DNA of 64,000 nucleotides, from assembly GCF_000424545.1 (NCBI RefSeq), contig NZ_AUKC01000013.1, positions 1 through 64,000 of the forward strand, in the 5' to 3' direction. Positions 1 to 8,200 of the stretch are shown here, piece by piece. The translations under genes and the position numbers were made by a program. Source of the DNA: Butyrivibrio sp. NC3005 (GTDB taxonomy: Bacteria; Bacillota; Clostridia; Lachnospirales; Lachnospiraceae). How positions within the stretch are numbered: position 1 is the first letter of the stretch; each line of letters begins with the position of its first letter. Under the pieces are notes generated by a model, which worked only from the letters and a program-made list of their open reading frames with translations, was not told the origin of the DNA and made no database searches.

Positions 1-48
1 CATAAAAGTTTATAACTTTTTATAAGTTTTCAGTAACGGGTATTAGTA

Positions 49-1248
49 ATGTTAAAAGGAAAAAATGTTTTATTATGTGTCAGTAGTTCAGTTGCAGCAT
101 ATAAGGCTGCGGAGCTTTGTTCTCTTTTGGTGAAAGCTCATGCAAATGTTAATGTGATAATGACTGAAAATGCCACGAAGTTTATTTCACCTATAACCTT
201 TGAATCGCTTACACATAATAGAACAGTTGTAGATACATTTGATAGAAATCACTCTTATGAAATCGAACATATCGCACTTGCTGATCTGTCAGATGTAGTA
301 ATGGTAGCGCCGGCAACAGCGAACGTTATTGCCAAACTTGCAAACGGACTGGCAGATGATATGCTTTCGACTACCGTTCTTGCATGTAACTGCCCTAAAA
401 TCGTGGCACCGGCTATGAATACCAAAATGTACGAGAATCCTATAACAACTGATAATATTGAAAAGCTAAGGCATTACGGATTCGAAGTAATAGAACCATG
501 TAGTGGACATCTTGCCTGTGGTGCAACAGGAAAAGGAAAGTTGCCTGCTCCGGAAGATTTGTTTGAAAGCATTGTGCATGCTATAAGTCACGAAAAAGAT
601 CTGGCTGGGAAAAATATTCTGATTACAGCTGGTCCTACCAGAGAATCAATAGACCCTGTAAGATATATAACTAATCATTCAACAGGAAAAATGGGATATG
701 CTATTGCAAAGGCAGCAGCATATAGAGGAGCAAATGTTACCCTTGTTTCAGGACCTGTTGATTTGAAAAAACCATCCTATGTTAACATTGTAGATATCGT
801 TACAGCTAGAGAGATGTTCGAAGAAGTTACAGCAAGATCTAACGATATGGATATAATCATTAAAGCTGCCGCAGTAGCAGACTATAGGCCTATTACAATT
901 GCAGATGACAAAATAAAGAAAAGCGATGATGAACTTTCTATAAAATTGGAACGAACAGATGATATACTGAAATTTCTAGGAGAACATAAGAAGGAAAATC
1001 AGTTTTTATGCGGATTTTCAATGGAAACAAAAGATATGCTGGAAAATTCCAGAAAGAAACTTGTTAAGAAAAATCTGGATATGATAGCTGCTAATAATGT
1101 CAAAGTAAAAGGTGCAGGATTCGGAGTCGAGACAAATGTCCTTACACTTATCACAAAAGACAAGGAAAAACAGTTGCCTTTAATGAGTAAGTTCGATGCT
1201 GCAAATGTTCTTTTGGATGAAATAATAGTTGATTCTAGGATAAAGTAA
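49..1248 (+). CDS. coaBC: Bifunctional CoaBC (phosphopantothenoylcysteine decarboxylase / phosphopantothenate-cysteine ligase)
   Basis: Cytoplasmic enzyme that ligates cysteine to 4'-phosphopantothenate (CoaB half) and decarboxylates the product with FMN (CoaC half), two steps of coenzyme A synthesis. The protein is 399 aa, normal for the fused enzyme. The CoaC half (about residues 1-180) shows the catalytic His74 in EIEHIALA, the substrate-binding PAMNTKM motif at 121-127 and Cys157 in the flexible flap HLACGATGKGK. The CoaB half starts near residue 185 with ILITAGPTRE and continues with NHSTGKMG, KAAAVADYRP and a KIKK lysine motif. It is followed by unrelated degraded DNA, so it marks the edge of conserved chromosome. 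The ribosome binding site is weak (acggg). Confidence 0.95.
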   Translation: MLKGKNVLLCVSSSVAAYKAAELCSLLVKAHANVNVIMTENATKFISPITFESLTHNRTVVDTFDRNHSYEIEHIALADLSDVVMVAPATANVIAKLANGLADDMLSTTVLACNCPKIVAPAMNTKMYENPITTDNIEKLRHYGFEVIEPCSGHLACGATGKGKLPAPEDLFESIVHAISHEKDLAGKNILITAGPTRESIDPVRYITNHSTGKMGYAIAKAAAYRGANVTLVSGPVDLKKPSYVNIVDIVTAREMFEEVTARSNDMDIIIKAAAVADYRPITIADDKIKKSDDELSIKLERTDDILKFLGEHKKENQFLCGFSMETKDMLENSRKKLVKKNLDMIAANNVKVKGAGFGVETNVLTLITKDKEKQLPLMSKFDAANVLLDEIIVDSRIK

Positions 1249-1269
1249 AAAGAGATTGAAGGCTGAATT

Positions 1270-1912
1270 CGTGAGATTATTTGGAGAATAGTATGCTTAG
1301 CTTGAAATAAATATATCTATCTGAGCTGATTATCTTTACGGCAATCTTAACCAGTTTCAAACGGATTGTATCTACACATTGCTTCCTCATGGAAGAGCAC
1401 AGAGCCAGCCGTTTAAACCAATTGAATATGTTGTAAGCAAGTGCATGGACCTAAAGGCGGTTTGCATTGGCGAGTTTTGAGTGGTTACATACAGCCCCAA
1501 AATTAAATCCGTTCTTGCTCTCCTTTATGAAGTTCTCCATGTTTCCTCGACATTTTAAAGACACCCCCTCTTGGTTTATTCCAAGTTCCAATCTGATAAA
1601 AAAACTCACCATATCTTCACCTTCTTGTTTGCCTAAAGATTGAATCATCGGTAAGTTCATTTGCGCAGTTATCCTCATAGTATGATGAGAAAATTTGGTA
1701 GATGACTTTCAAAAGATTTTCATCGTCCTTGTGAGTCATATGGCCTGAAAAACCATTGGTATGAAATATGCTGCCTATCAGCTTATCAAAGTGAAGTTTG
1801 CTGATGAATTCTTTTATTAGAAGAAGATCAGCATCGGAGGATAAATCGCCTTCATCAAAATTTAATTTAAAAAGCTTATTGCTTTCTAAGGTTGTATACT
1901 CATCAATTAGAT
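1270..1912 (-). pseudogene. Decayed IS1380-family transposase relic
   Basis: Reading the minus strand in shifting frames gives pieces typical of IS1380-type DDE transposases. An N-terminal piece contains FDEGDLSSDADLLLIKEF and KLHFDKLIGS. A second piece contains HKDDENLLKVIYQIF and NELTDDSIF. A C-terminal piece contains NMENFIKESKNGF, ANANRL, then LAYNIFNWFKRLAL and RKQCVDTIRLKLVKIA. Between NANRL and VHALAY a stop codon (TAG at 1451) sits where the family has Gln, a one-base CAG to TAG change. At least one further frameshift is needed, and the central catalytic part of a roughly 440-residue transposase is missing. It is therefore dead. I could not find terminal inverted repeats. It occupies nearly the whole gap between coaBC and cas12a. 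Confidence 0.75.
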
Positions 1913-2061
1913 ATATGAAGCCTCTTCTTTGTTATGTTTTTGGATTCGACACCTAAAATTTTAACAGAATTGAGGCTTTATTAATACCCCTTAAACTTCA
2001 CTTATTGGGTAAAGGAAACATCCGATATAGAATATGTGTGTTTGTATGAGGAGGTATATAT

Positions 2062-5000
2062 ATGTATTATCAGAATTTAACAAAAAAGTATCCAGTGAGC
2101 AAAACTATTAGGAATGAATTGATTCCTATTGGGAAAACATTAGAAAATATTCGTAAGAATAATATTTTGGAATCTGATGTGAAGAGAAAACAGGATTACG
2201 AACATGTTAAAGGGATTATGGATGAATATCATAAACAGCTTATAAATGAGGCTTTGGATAATTATATGTTACCAAGCCTTAATCAGGCTGCAGAAATTTA
2301 TTTAAAGAAGCATGTTGATGTGGAGGACAGAGAAGAGTTTAAAAAAACTCAGGATTTATTAAGGAGAGAAGTTACTGGTCGATTAAAGGAACATGAGAAT
2401 TATACTAAGATAGGTAAGAAAGATATATTAGATTTATTAGAGAAATTACCGTCTATATCTGAGGAGGACTATAATGCATTGGAGAGTTTTAGGAATTTTT
2501 ATACCTATTTTACAAGTTACAATAAAGTAAGAGAAAATCTTTATTCTGATGAGGAAAAGTCATCTACGGTTGCATATCGATTGATAAATGAGAATTTACC
2601 AAAGTTTTTGGATAATATAAAGAGTTATGCTTTTGTAAAAGCAGCTGGTGTATTGGCAGATTGTATAGAAGAAGAGGAACAAGATGCTCTTTTTATGGTT
2701 GAGACATTTAATATGACCTTAACACAAGAAGGAATTGATATGTATAATTACCAAATTGGAAAGGTCAATTCAGCTATTAATTTATATAATCAGAAGAATC
2801 ATAAAGTAGAGGAATTTAAGAAAATCCCAAAGATGAAAGTATTATATAAGCAGATTTTATCTGACAGGGAAGAAGTGTTTATTGGTGAATTCAAAGATGA
2901 TGAAACATTACTGTCATCTATCGGGGCATATGGAAATGTATTGATGACATATTTAAAATCAGAAAAGATAAATATATTTTTTGATGCATTAAGAGAGTCC
3001 GAAGGAAAGAACGTTTATGTGAAAAATGATTTATCGAAAACAACTATGTCAAATATTGTGTTTGGAAGTTGGAGTGCTTTTGATGAATTATTGAATCAGG
3101 AATATGATTTAGCGAATGAGAATAAAAAGAAAGATGATAAGTACTTTGAGAAACGTCAAAAAGAATTAAAAAAGAATAAGAGCTATACATTAGAACAGAT
3201 GTCGAATCTTTCAAAAGAAGATATAAGTCCAATTGAGAATTATATTGAGAGAATTTCGGAAGATATTGAAAAGATATGTATCTACAATGGTGAATTTGAA
3301 AAGATTGTAGTTAATGAGCATGATAGTAGTAGAAAATTGTCAAAGAATATAAAAGCTGTAAAAGTAATTAAAGACTACTTGGATTCTATTAAAGAGTTAG
3401 AGCATGATATCAAACTTATTAATGGAAGCGGACAAGAATTAGAAAAGAATTTAGTTGTCTATGTTGGTCAAGAGGAAGCGCTAGAACAATTAAGACCGGT
3501 GGATTCTTTGTATAATCTGACAAGAAACTATTTGACAAAAAAACCATTTTCTACAGAGAAGGTAAAGTTAAATTTTAATAAATCAACACTATTGAATGGC
3601 TGGGATAAGAATAAAGAAACAGATAATTTAGGAATATTGTTTTTTAAGGATGGAAAATACTATTTGGGTATTATGAATACAACTGCAAATAAAGCATTTG
3701 TGAATCCGCCAGCGGCAAAAACAGAGAATGTTTTTAAAAAAGTGGATTATAAGTTGTTACCAGGTTCTAATAAGATGCTTCCGAAAGTGTTTTTTGCTAA
3801 ATCTAATATTGGATACTATAATCCATCTACAGAGCTTTATTCTAATTATAAGAAGGGTACGCATAAAAAAGGACCAAGTTTTTCTATAGATGATTGCCAT
3901 AATTTGATTGATTTCTTCAAAGAATCTATTAAAAAGCATGAAGATTGGTCGAAATTTGGATTTGAGTTTTCTGATACAGCTGATTATAGAGATATTAGTG
4001 AATTCTACCGTGAAGTTGAAAAGCAAGGTTATAAATTAACTTTTACCGATATAGATGAATCATATATTAATGATTTGATTGAAAAAAATGAATTGTATTT
4101 GTTTCAGATATATAATAAAGATTTTTCTGAGTATAGTAAGGGTAAACTTAATTTACATACATTGTATTTTATGATGCTTTTCGATCAGAGGAATCTAGAT
4201 AATGTAGTATATAAGTTAAATGGAGAGGCTGAAGTCTTTTACCGTCCTGCGTCTATTGCTGAAAACGAACTGGTTATTCATAAAGCTGGAGAAGGGATTA
4301 AGAATAAGAACCCAAATAGGGCAAAAGTAAAAGAAACAAGTACGTTTTCGTATGATATCGTAAAAGATAAGAGATATAGTAAGTATAAATTTACACTTCA
4401 TATACCAATTACAATGAATTTTGGTGTGGATGAGGTAAGAAGATTTAATGATGTTATAAATAACGCGCTAAGAACGGATGATAATGTAAACGTTATTGGT
4501 ATAGATCGTGGCGAAAGAAATCTATTATACGTTGTTGTTATTAATTCCGAAGGAAAAATTCTAGAACAGATATCATTAAATTCGATTATTAACAAGGAGT
4601 ATGATATTGAAACAAATTATCATGCATTATTAGATGAAAGGGAAGACGATAGGAATAAAGCGCGTAAAGATTGGAATACAATTGAGAATATTAAAGAATT
4701 AAAAACAGGATATCTGAGCCAAGTTGTAAATGTGGTTGCAAAACTTGTTTTAAAATATAATGCAATTATTTGCCTAGAGGATTTGAATTTTGGCTTTAAA
4801 AGAGGGAGACAAAAAGTTGAAAAACAGGTGTACCAAAAGTTTGAGAAAATGCTTATAGAAAAGCTTAATTATCTTGTGATAGATAAGAGTAGGGAGCAAG
4901 TTTCTCCAGAGAAAATGGGTGGTGCGCTTAATGCTTTACAATTAACATCTAAGTTTAAAAGTTTTGCAGAATTAGGAAAGCAAAGTGGCATAATTTATTA

Positions 5001-5682
5001 TGTCCCAGCGTATCTAACAAGTAAAATTGATCCGACAACAGGATTTGTTAATCTGTTTTATATTAAGTATGAAAATATTGAAAAAGCAAAGCAATTTTTT
5101 GATGGGTTTGATTTTATTAGGTTCAATAAGAAAGATGATATGTTTGAATTTAGCTTCGATTATAAGTCTTTTACACAAAAGGCTTGTGGTATTCGCAGTA
5201 AATGGATTGTTTACACTAATGGAGAAAGAATAATAAAGTATCCTAATCCTGAAAAGAATAATTTGTTTGATGAAAAAGTAATTAATGTTACAGATGAAAT
5301 AAAAGGCTTGTTTAAACAATATAGGATTCCGTATGAAAATGGAGAGGATATAAAGGAAATAATTATTTCTAAAGCTGAAGCTGACTTTTATAAAAGGTTA
5401 TTTAGATTATTACATCAGACTCTTCAGATGAGAAATAGTACTTCAGATGGAACAAGGGATTATATAATATCGCCAGTAAAAAATGATAGAGGCGAATTTT
5501 TCTGTTCAGAGTTTTCAGAAGGTACTATGCCTAAAGATGCAGATGCAAATGGGGCTTATAATATAGCCAGAAAGGGCCTTTGGGTATTGGAACAGATAAG
5601 ACAAAAAGATGAAGGTGAAAAGGTTAATTTGTCAATGACTAATGCAGAATGGCTTAAATATGCGCAATTACATTTGTTATAA
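2062..5682 (+). CDS. cas12a: Cas12a (Cpf1), type V-A CRISPR effector nuclease
   Basis: RNA-guided DNA nuclease that also processes its own precursor crRNA. At 1206 aa it has the length I recall for Lb2Cas12a, and much of the sequence matches that protein as I remember it. RuvC residues are present: Asp815 in GIDRGERNLLY, Glu906 in LEDLNFGFKRGR and Asp1161 in KDADANGAYN. Arg1124 in QMRNSTSDGTRDY matches the Nuc-domain arginine. The crRNA-processing segment starts with His740 in VIHKAGEGIKNKNP and is followed by a lysine-rich stretch. There is no premature stop or frameshift. The start has a strong site (gaggagg, 7-8 nt before ATG). Leucine codons are mostly TTA/TTG, unlike the CTT-rich flagellar and ribosomal genes, which suggests a transferred locus. 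Confidence 0.97.
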   Translation: MYYQNLTKKYPVSKTIRNELIPIGKTLENIRKNNILESDVKRKQDYEHVKGIMDEYHKQLINEALDNYMLPSLNQAAEIYLKKHVDVEDREEFKKTQDLLRREVTGRLKEHENYTKIGKKDILDLLEKLPSISEEDYNALESFRNFYTYFTSYNKVRENLYSDEEKSSTVAYRLINENLPKFLDNIKSYAFVKAAGVLADCIEEEEQDALFMVETFNMTLTQEGIDMYNYQIGKVNSAINLYNQKNHKVEEFKKIPKMKVLYKQILSDREEVFIGEFKDDETLLSSIGAYGNVLMTYLKSEKINIFFDALRESEGKNVYVKNDLSKTTMSNIVFGSWSAFDELLNQEYDLANENKKKDDKYFEKRQKELKKNKSYTLEQMSNLSKEDISPIENYIERISEDIEKICIYNGEFEKIVVNEHDSSRKLSKNIKAVKVIKDYLDSIKELEHDIKLINGSGQELEKNLVVYVGQEEALEQLRPVDSLYNLTRNYLTKKPFSTEKVKLNFNKSTLLNGWDKNKETDNLGILFFKDGKYYLGIMNTTANKAFVNPPAAKTENVFKKVDYKLLPGSNKMLPKVFFAKSNIGYYNPSTELYSNYKKGTHKKGPSFSIDDCHNLIDFFKESIKKHEDWSKFGFEFSDTADYRDISEFYREVEKQGYKLTFTDIDESYINDLIEKNELYLFQIYNKDFSEYSKGKLNLHTLYFMMLFDQRNLDNVVYKLNGEAEVFYRPASIAENELVIHKAGEGIKNKNPNRAKVKETSTFSYDIVKDKRYSKYKFTLHIPITMNFGVDEVRRFNDVINNALRTDDNVNVIGIDRGERNLLYVVVINSEGKILEQISLNSIINKEYDIETNYHALLDEREDDRNKARKDWNTIENIKELKTGYLSQVVNVVAKLVLKYNAIICLEDLNFGFKRGRQKVEKQVYQKFEKMLIEKLNYLVIDKSREQVSPEKMGGALNALQLTSKFKSFAELGKQSGIIYYVPAYLTSKIDPTTGFVNLFYIKYENIEKAKQFFDGFDFIRFNKKDDMFEFSFDYKSFTQKACGIRSKWIVYTNGERIIKYPNPEKNNLFDEKVINVTDEIKGLFKQYRIPYENGEDIKEIIISKAEADFYKRLFRLLHQTLQMRNSTSDGTRDYIISPVKNDRGEFFCSEFSEGTMPKDADANGAYNIARKGLWVLEQIRQKDEGEKVNLSMTNAEWLKYAQLHLL

Positions 5683-5696
5683 GGAAAGCATGTAAA

Positions 5697-5921
5697 ATGG
5701 AAGATGCTATACTCATTACTGAATTAAACGATTTTATATTTTGCCCGGTTTCTATCTATTTTCATAAAATGTATAAGGAAATGGATAGAATGATCTATCA
5801 GAATACAGATCAAATAAATGGGACTGCCGCTCATAAGACTGTTGATGATGGAACATATTCATCAAGTAAAGATATTTTGACAGGATTGGATGTGTATTGC
5901 GAGAAATATATTAGGGATTGA
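5697..5921 (+). pseudogene. cas4: Truncated cas4 (N-terminal part only)
   Basis: Cas4 is a RecB-like nuclease with an iron-sulfur cluster that trims and selects prespacers during adaptation. The 74-codon reading frame matches the N-terminus of type V-A Cas4: LNDFIFCPVSIYFHK carries the first cluster cysteine (Cys16), and a histidine follows in GTAAHKTVDD. Similarity stops after GLDVYCEKY. The nuclease motifs (Asp, Glu, QxK) and the C-terminal cysteines are absent, and the frame ends six codons into foreign sequence. It starts 14 bp after cas12a. The downstream frame is cas1 in a different register, so this looks like the left side of a deletion. The product is probably unstable or inactive. 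Confidence 0.85.
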
Positions 5922-6432
5922 AGGTAATGCGGCAAAAGTATACTTTGCACGAATTTTTGACAATGTAAATTGGAAAAGACGGCAGCCAAGAATTAAATTT
6001 GATTATATAAACAGTCTTTTGGATATTGGATATACAATTTTGTTTAATTTTATAGAGTGTATTTTGAGTGTATATGATTTTGATGTATATCAAGGTGTTC
6101 TTCATACGAATTTTTATATGAGAAAGTCGTTAGTGTGTGATTTGATGGAGCCGTTTAGACCGATTATAGATTGGCGTATTAGGAAAGGAATTAATTTAGG
6201 ACAGTTTAAAAAGGATGATTTCGTTTTGGTTGGTCAGCAATGGCAATTGGAATATAAGAAATCAAATGTTTATTCAATGATTTTTCTTGAAGATTTATTG
6301 AATAATAAGGAATGTATTTTTCTATATTTAAGAAGTTATTATCGAGCGTTTATGAAAGGGAAAGATTCTAGTGAGTTTCCATTGTTTGATATTAATTCTA
6401 GTGATGTCTCATTATTATCGGGGGAGATATGA
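5890..6432 (+). pseudogene. cas1: Truncated cas1 (C-terminal part only)
   Basis: Cas1 is the integrase of CRISPR adaptation. This 180-codon frame matches only the C-terminal helical domain. It keeps the three expected metal ligands: Glu in GIEGNAAKVYF, His in GVLHTNFYMRK and Asp in LVCDLMEPFRP. The family is normally about 320-330 residues; the N-terminal beta domain, which forms the Cas1 dimer, is missing. The nominal ATG lies inside the cas4 remnant with no ribosome binding site, and recognisable Cas1 sequence begins about ARNILGIEG. It overlaps cas2 by 4 nt (ATGA), so the cas1-cas2 junction is original and only the 5' part was lost. An integrase without this domain should not work. Confidence 0.85.
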
Positions 6433-6704
6433 TTATAATTAGTTATGATATTTCGGATGATAAGTTAAGAACGAGATTTTCGAAGTATTTGTCTCGTTTT
6501 GGTCATAGAATACAGTATTCTGTATTTGAAATTGATAATAGTGAAAAGATTCTTAATAATATAATGGCAGACATATCTAATAGATATGAGAAAAAGTTTT
6601 CTCAGGAAGACAGCGTTATTATCTTTGTTTTATCGAAGTCGTGTAAAACAATCAGGTATGGATATGCTAAAAATGAGGAAAAAGATTTAATAATGATAAC
6701 GTGA
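6429..6704 (+). CDS. cas2: Cas2, adaptation complex subunit
   Basis: Small ferredoxin-fold protein of 91 aa that bridges two Cas1 dimers in the spacer integration complex. It begins MIIISYDISDDKLRTRF with the conserved Asp after the first strand, and the length fits the family. The start overlaps the cas1 stop codon, as in intact loci. The gene looks intact, but its partner Cas1 is truncated, so it has no obvious function left in adaptation unless a second Cas1 is encoded elsewhere. The AT-rich leader and the array begin about 130 bp downstream. Confidence 0.92.
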   Translation: MIIISYDISDDKLRTRFSKYLSRFGHRIQYSVFEIDNSEKILNNIMADISNRYEKKFSQEDSVIIFVLSKSCKTIRYGYAKNEEKDLIMIT

Positions 6705-6831
6705 GTGCAAACCTTTAACTTAATTAATAAATATATGGTGCTAAGTGAAGAAAAAGTGGTTTTGATTATAAAAAGTATTAAAAGAATAATGTTTAAGCTC
6801 AGTGATTATTGTTAATTGTGACAGTGTACGA
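6705..6831 (+). promoter_or_regulatory. CRISPR leader, AT-rich
   Basis: A 127-bp AT-rich, non-coding stretch between the cas2 stop codon and the first repeat, in the usual place of a leader that carries the array promoter and guides spacer integration. I cannot place a convincing -35/-10 pair. Assignment is by position: the repeat at the opposite end of the array is degenerate, which marks this end as leader-proximal. Confidence 0.6.
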
Positions 6832-7120
6832 GCTTAGTACTTATAAAGAATTTCTACTATTGTAGATTGCTCAGGAATGCTCTCTATAAGATTATGCTTA
6901 GTACTTATAAAGAATTTCTACTATTGTAGATGGAGTTGGGGTCTCCTGTGCACTTGTGTGCTTAGTACTTATAAAGAATTTCTACTATTGTAGATTAAAA
7001 ACTCATTCATATTTTCTCACTTTGCTTAGTACTTATAAAGAATTTCTACTATTGTAGATCCAACGGCTTATATAAGGGGGATGTGCTTAGTACTTATAAA
7101 GAGTCTTAACTATCGTAGAT
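6832..7120 (+). CRISPR. Type V-A CRISPR array, 5 repeats and 4 spacers
   Basis: Repeats of 36 bp at 6832-6867, 6896-6931, 6960-6995, 7024-7059 and 7085-7120. The first four are identical. They begin gcttagtacttataaag and end aatttctactattgtagat, the Cas12a-type 3' end with the TCTAC/GTAGA stem-loop. The fifth has five substitutions, all in the 3' half, and its stem is damaged on the 5' arm only. Spacers are 28, 28, 28 and 25 bp (6868-6895, 6932-6959, 6996-7023, 7060-7084). Orientation is the same as cas12a. No obvious match to a spacer was noticed elsewhere in the window. Confidence 0.97.
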
Positions 7121-7154
7121 TAATAGGAATGGGTGACACTTAATGTGTTTTAGA

Positions 7155-7505
7155 TAGAAGAAATTCTTGATAAAAATGGTTGGAATAAATATAAGACTAA
7201 TGGTGAATTTATGAGATCAGTAGTCAATAAGGGCGTAAAAGAAGTAAACGATTTTACCATCTTTGAAGGTGAAAATTGACTTAGATAAGGACGGGAAATC
7301 TGTAAAAGGTATATATTTTTATGTGTCAGAGAAAGAAGAAAATGATTATGATTATGATATTGTACAAGGAATAAAACAAGAACTGACGAGCGAAGAGAAG
7401 AATGCTGTTCTGGATGAGGTAGCAGGTAAACTGATAGCGACTTTTAAATATACAGGGATAAAAGATATATGTGATTATGCTGGCTATCAAGATATAAAAA
7501 ATTAA
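7155..7505 (+). pseudogene. Frameshifted fragment resembling a Rep_3-type plasmid replication initiator
   Basis: Starting 35 bp after the last repeat, one frame reads NGWNKYKTNGEFMRSVVNKG then VKEVNDFT and stops. The next frame continues LKVKIDLDKDGKSVKGIYFY and runs to residue 80. Joined, they resemble the end of the second winged-helix domain of Rep_3 initiators, which typically has F-x-R-x-V, VKEIN-x-x-TD and then a K-x-GR-x-V-x-x-I-x-F strand. The rest (ELTSEEKNAVLDEVAGKLI onward) looks helical and is not recognised. There is no N-terminal half and no convincing start, so this is a relic. The family call rests on pattern similarity alone; an unrelated small protein is possible for the second half, which begins at 7263 with TTG. 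Confidence 0.42.
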
Positions 7506-8200
7506 GCCTTTTATAAAGTGTGTTATTTTTTGAAAAAATAGAGGATGATGCTGAAAGAACATCAGTGAAAAGAATTGTAGGGAAATTGAATACAAGTTTT
7601 TTATCAATTTTTTGATAAAGATAAGGAAACATAACGAATAGGTATTCTTATAAATAAATTTAATTGTAAAGGAGCAATAGAGTTATTTCTTTAGCTTCTT
7701 TTTTTAAAATAAAATATTTTGCTAGATAAATTTATTTCTTATTTAAAAATTCTCTATATTAAAAATGAATCAGTTGATGAAGACTTAGTAGTCAAGATAA
7801 ATTTACCAAGGGAGGAAAAGTTAAATGGATAGTAGTGCAAATTATTTTTTAACAAACGTAAAGGAATTATATAGAGAGCGAAAATTTGAATTACTATTTG
7901 TTCAACAGAGATTATGCTTAGATTCATGCTGATATGATTTATGGTAATGCCTATATTCGTGTTTACGAGTAAAGTGAGATATTAGGATTTGATGTTGTGA
8001 CTGAAATCGGGAGACTATAGAAATGATACAAAGCTTAATATTAGGATTACTAAGTATACTATATCATCAATCCATATCTAATTAATAAAGGTATGAAAAA
8101 ATAAAGAGTTCGTAAAAATGATAAGTAATGGTTGAAAACAGTTAATCAGTTCTTTTTTATGATAAAATCTTAGAAATATGAATGAAAGGAAAAGATAGAT
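7506..8200. other. Gene-poor AT-rich stretch with a terminator and two doubtful mini-ORFs
   Basis: About 700 bp without a convincing gene. It holds a terminator-like hairpin (listed separately at 7668-7705). A 35-codon frame at 7825-7932 has a good ribosome binding site (gggaggaaaag) and begins MDSSANYFLTNVKELYRE, then stops abruptly, as a decayed gene would. A 20-codon hydrophobic frame at 8022-8084 reads MIQSLILGLLSILYHQSISN. Neither is recognised. The composition matches the CRISPR locus to its left, so this is probably part of the same transferred and decaying segment. Confidence 0.5.
7668..7705 (+). terminator. Terminator-like hairpin
   Basis: AAAGGAGC pairs with GCTTCTTT (one G-T wobble) across an 18-nt loop and runs into a T stretch. 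It could end transcripts that pass through the array and the Rep-like relic. Confidence 0.45.

Noticed and set aside
1451-1678. 75-codon minus-strand ORF upstream of cas12a
   Set aside because: It is the C-terminal piece of the decayed IS1380 transposase; homology continues past its stop codon.
5683-6831. Possible tracrRNA or extra cas gene near the array
   Set aside because: Type V-A needs no tracrRNA, and no anti-repeat or further frame was seen.
7908-7921. 13-nt match (agattatgcttag) between the end of spacer 1 plus repeat 2 and position 7909
   Set aside because: Half of the match is repeat sequence and it covers only the PAM-distal end of the spacer, so it is not a protospacer.
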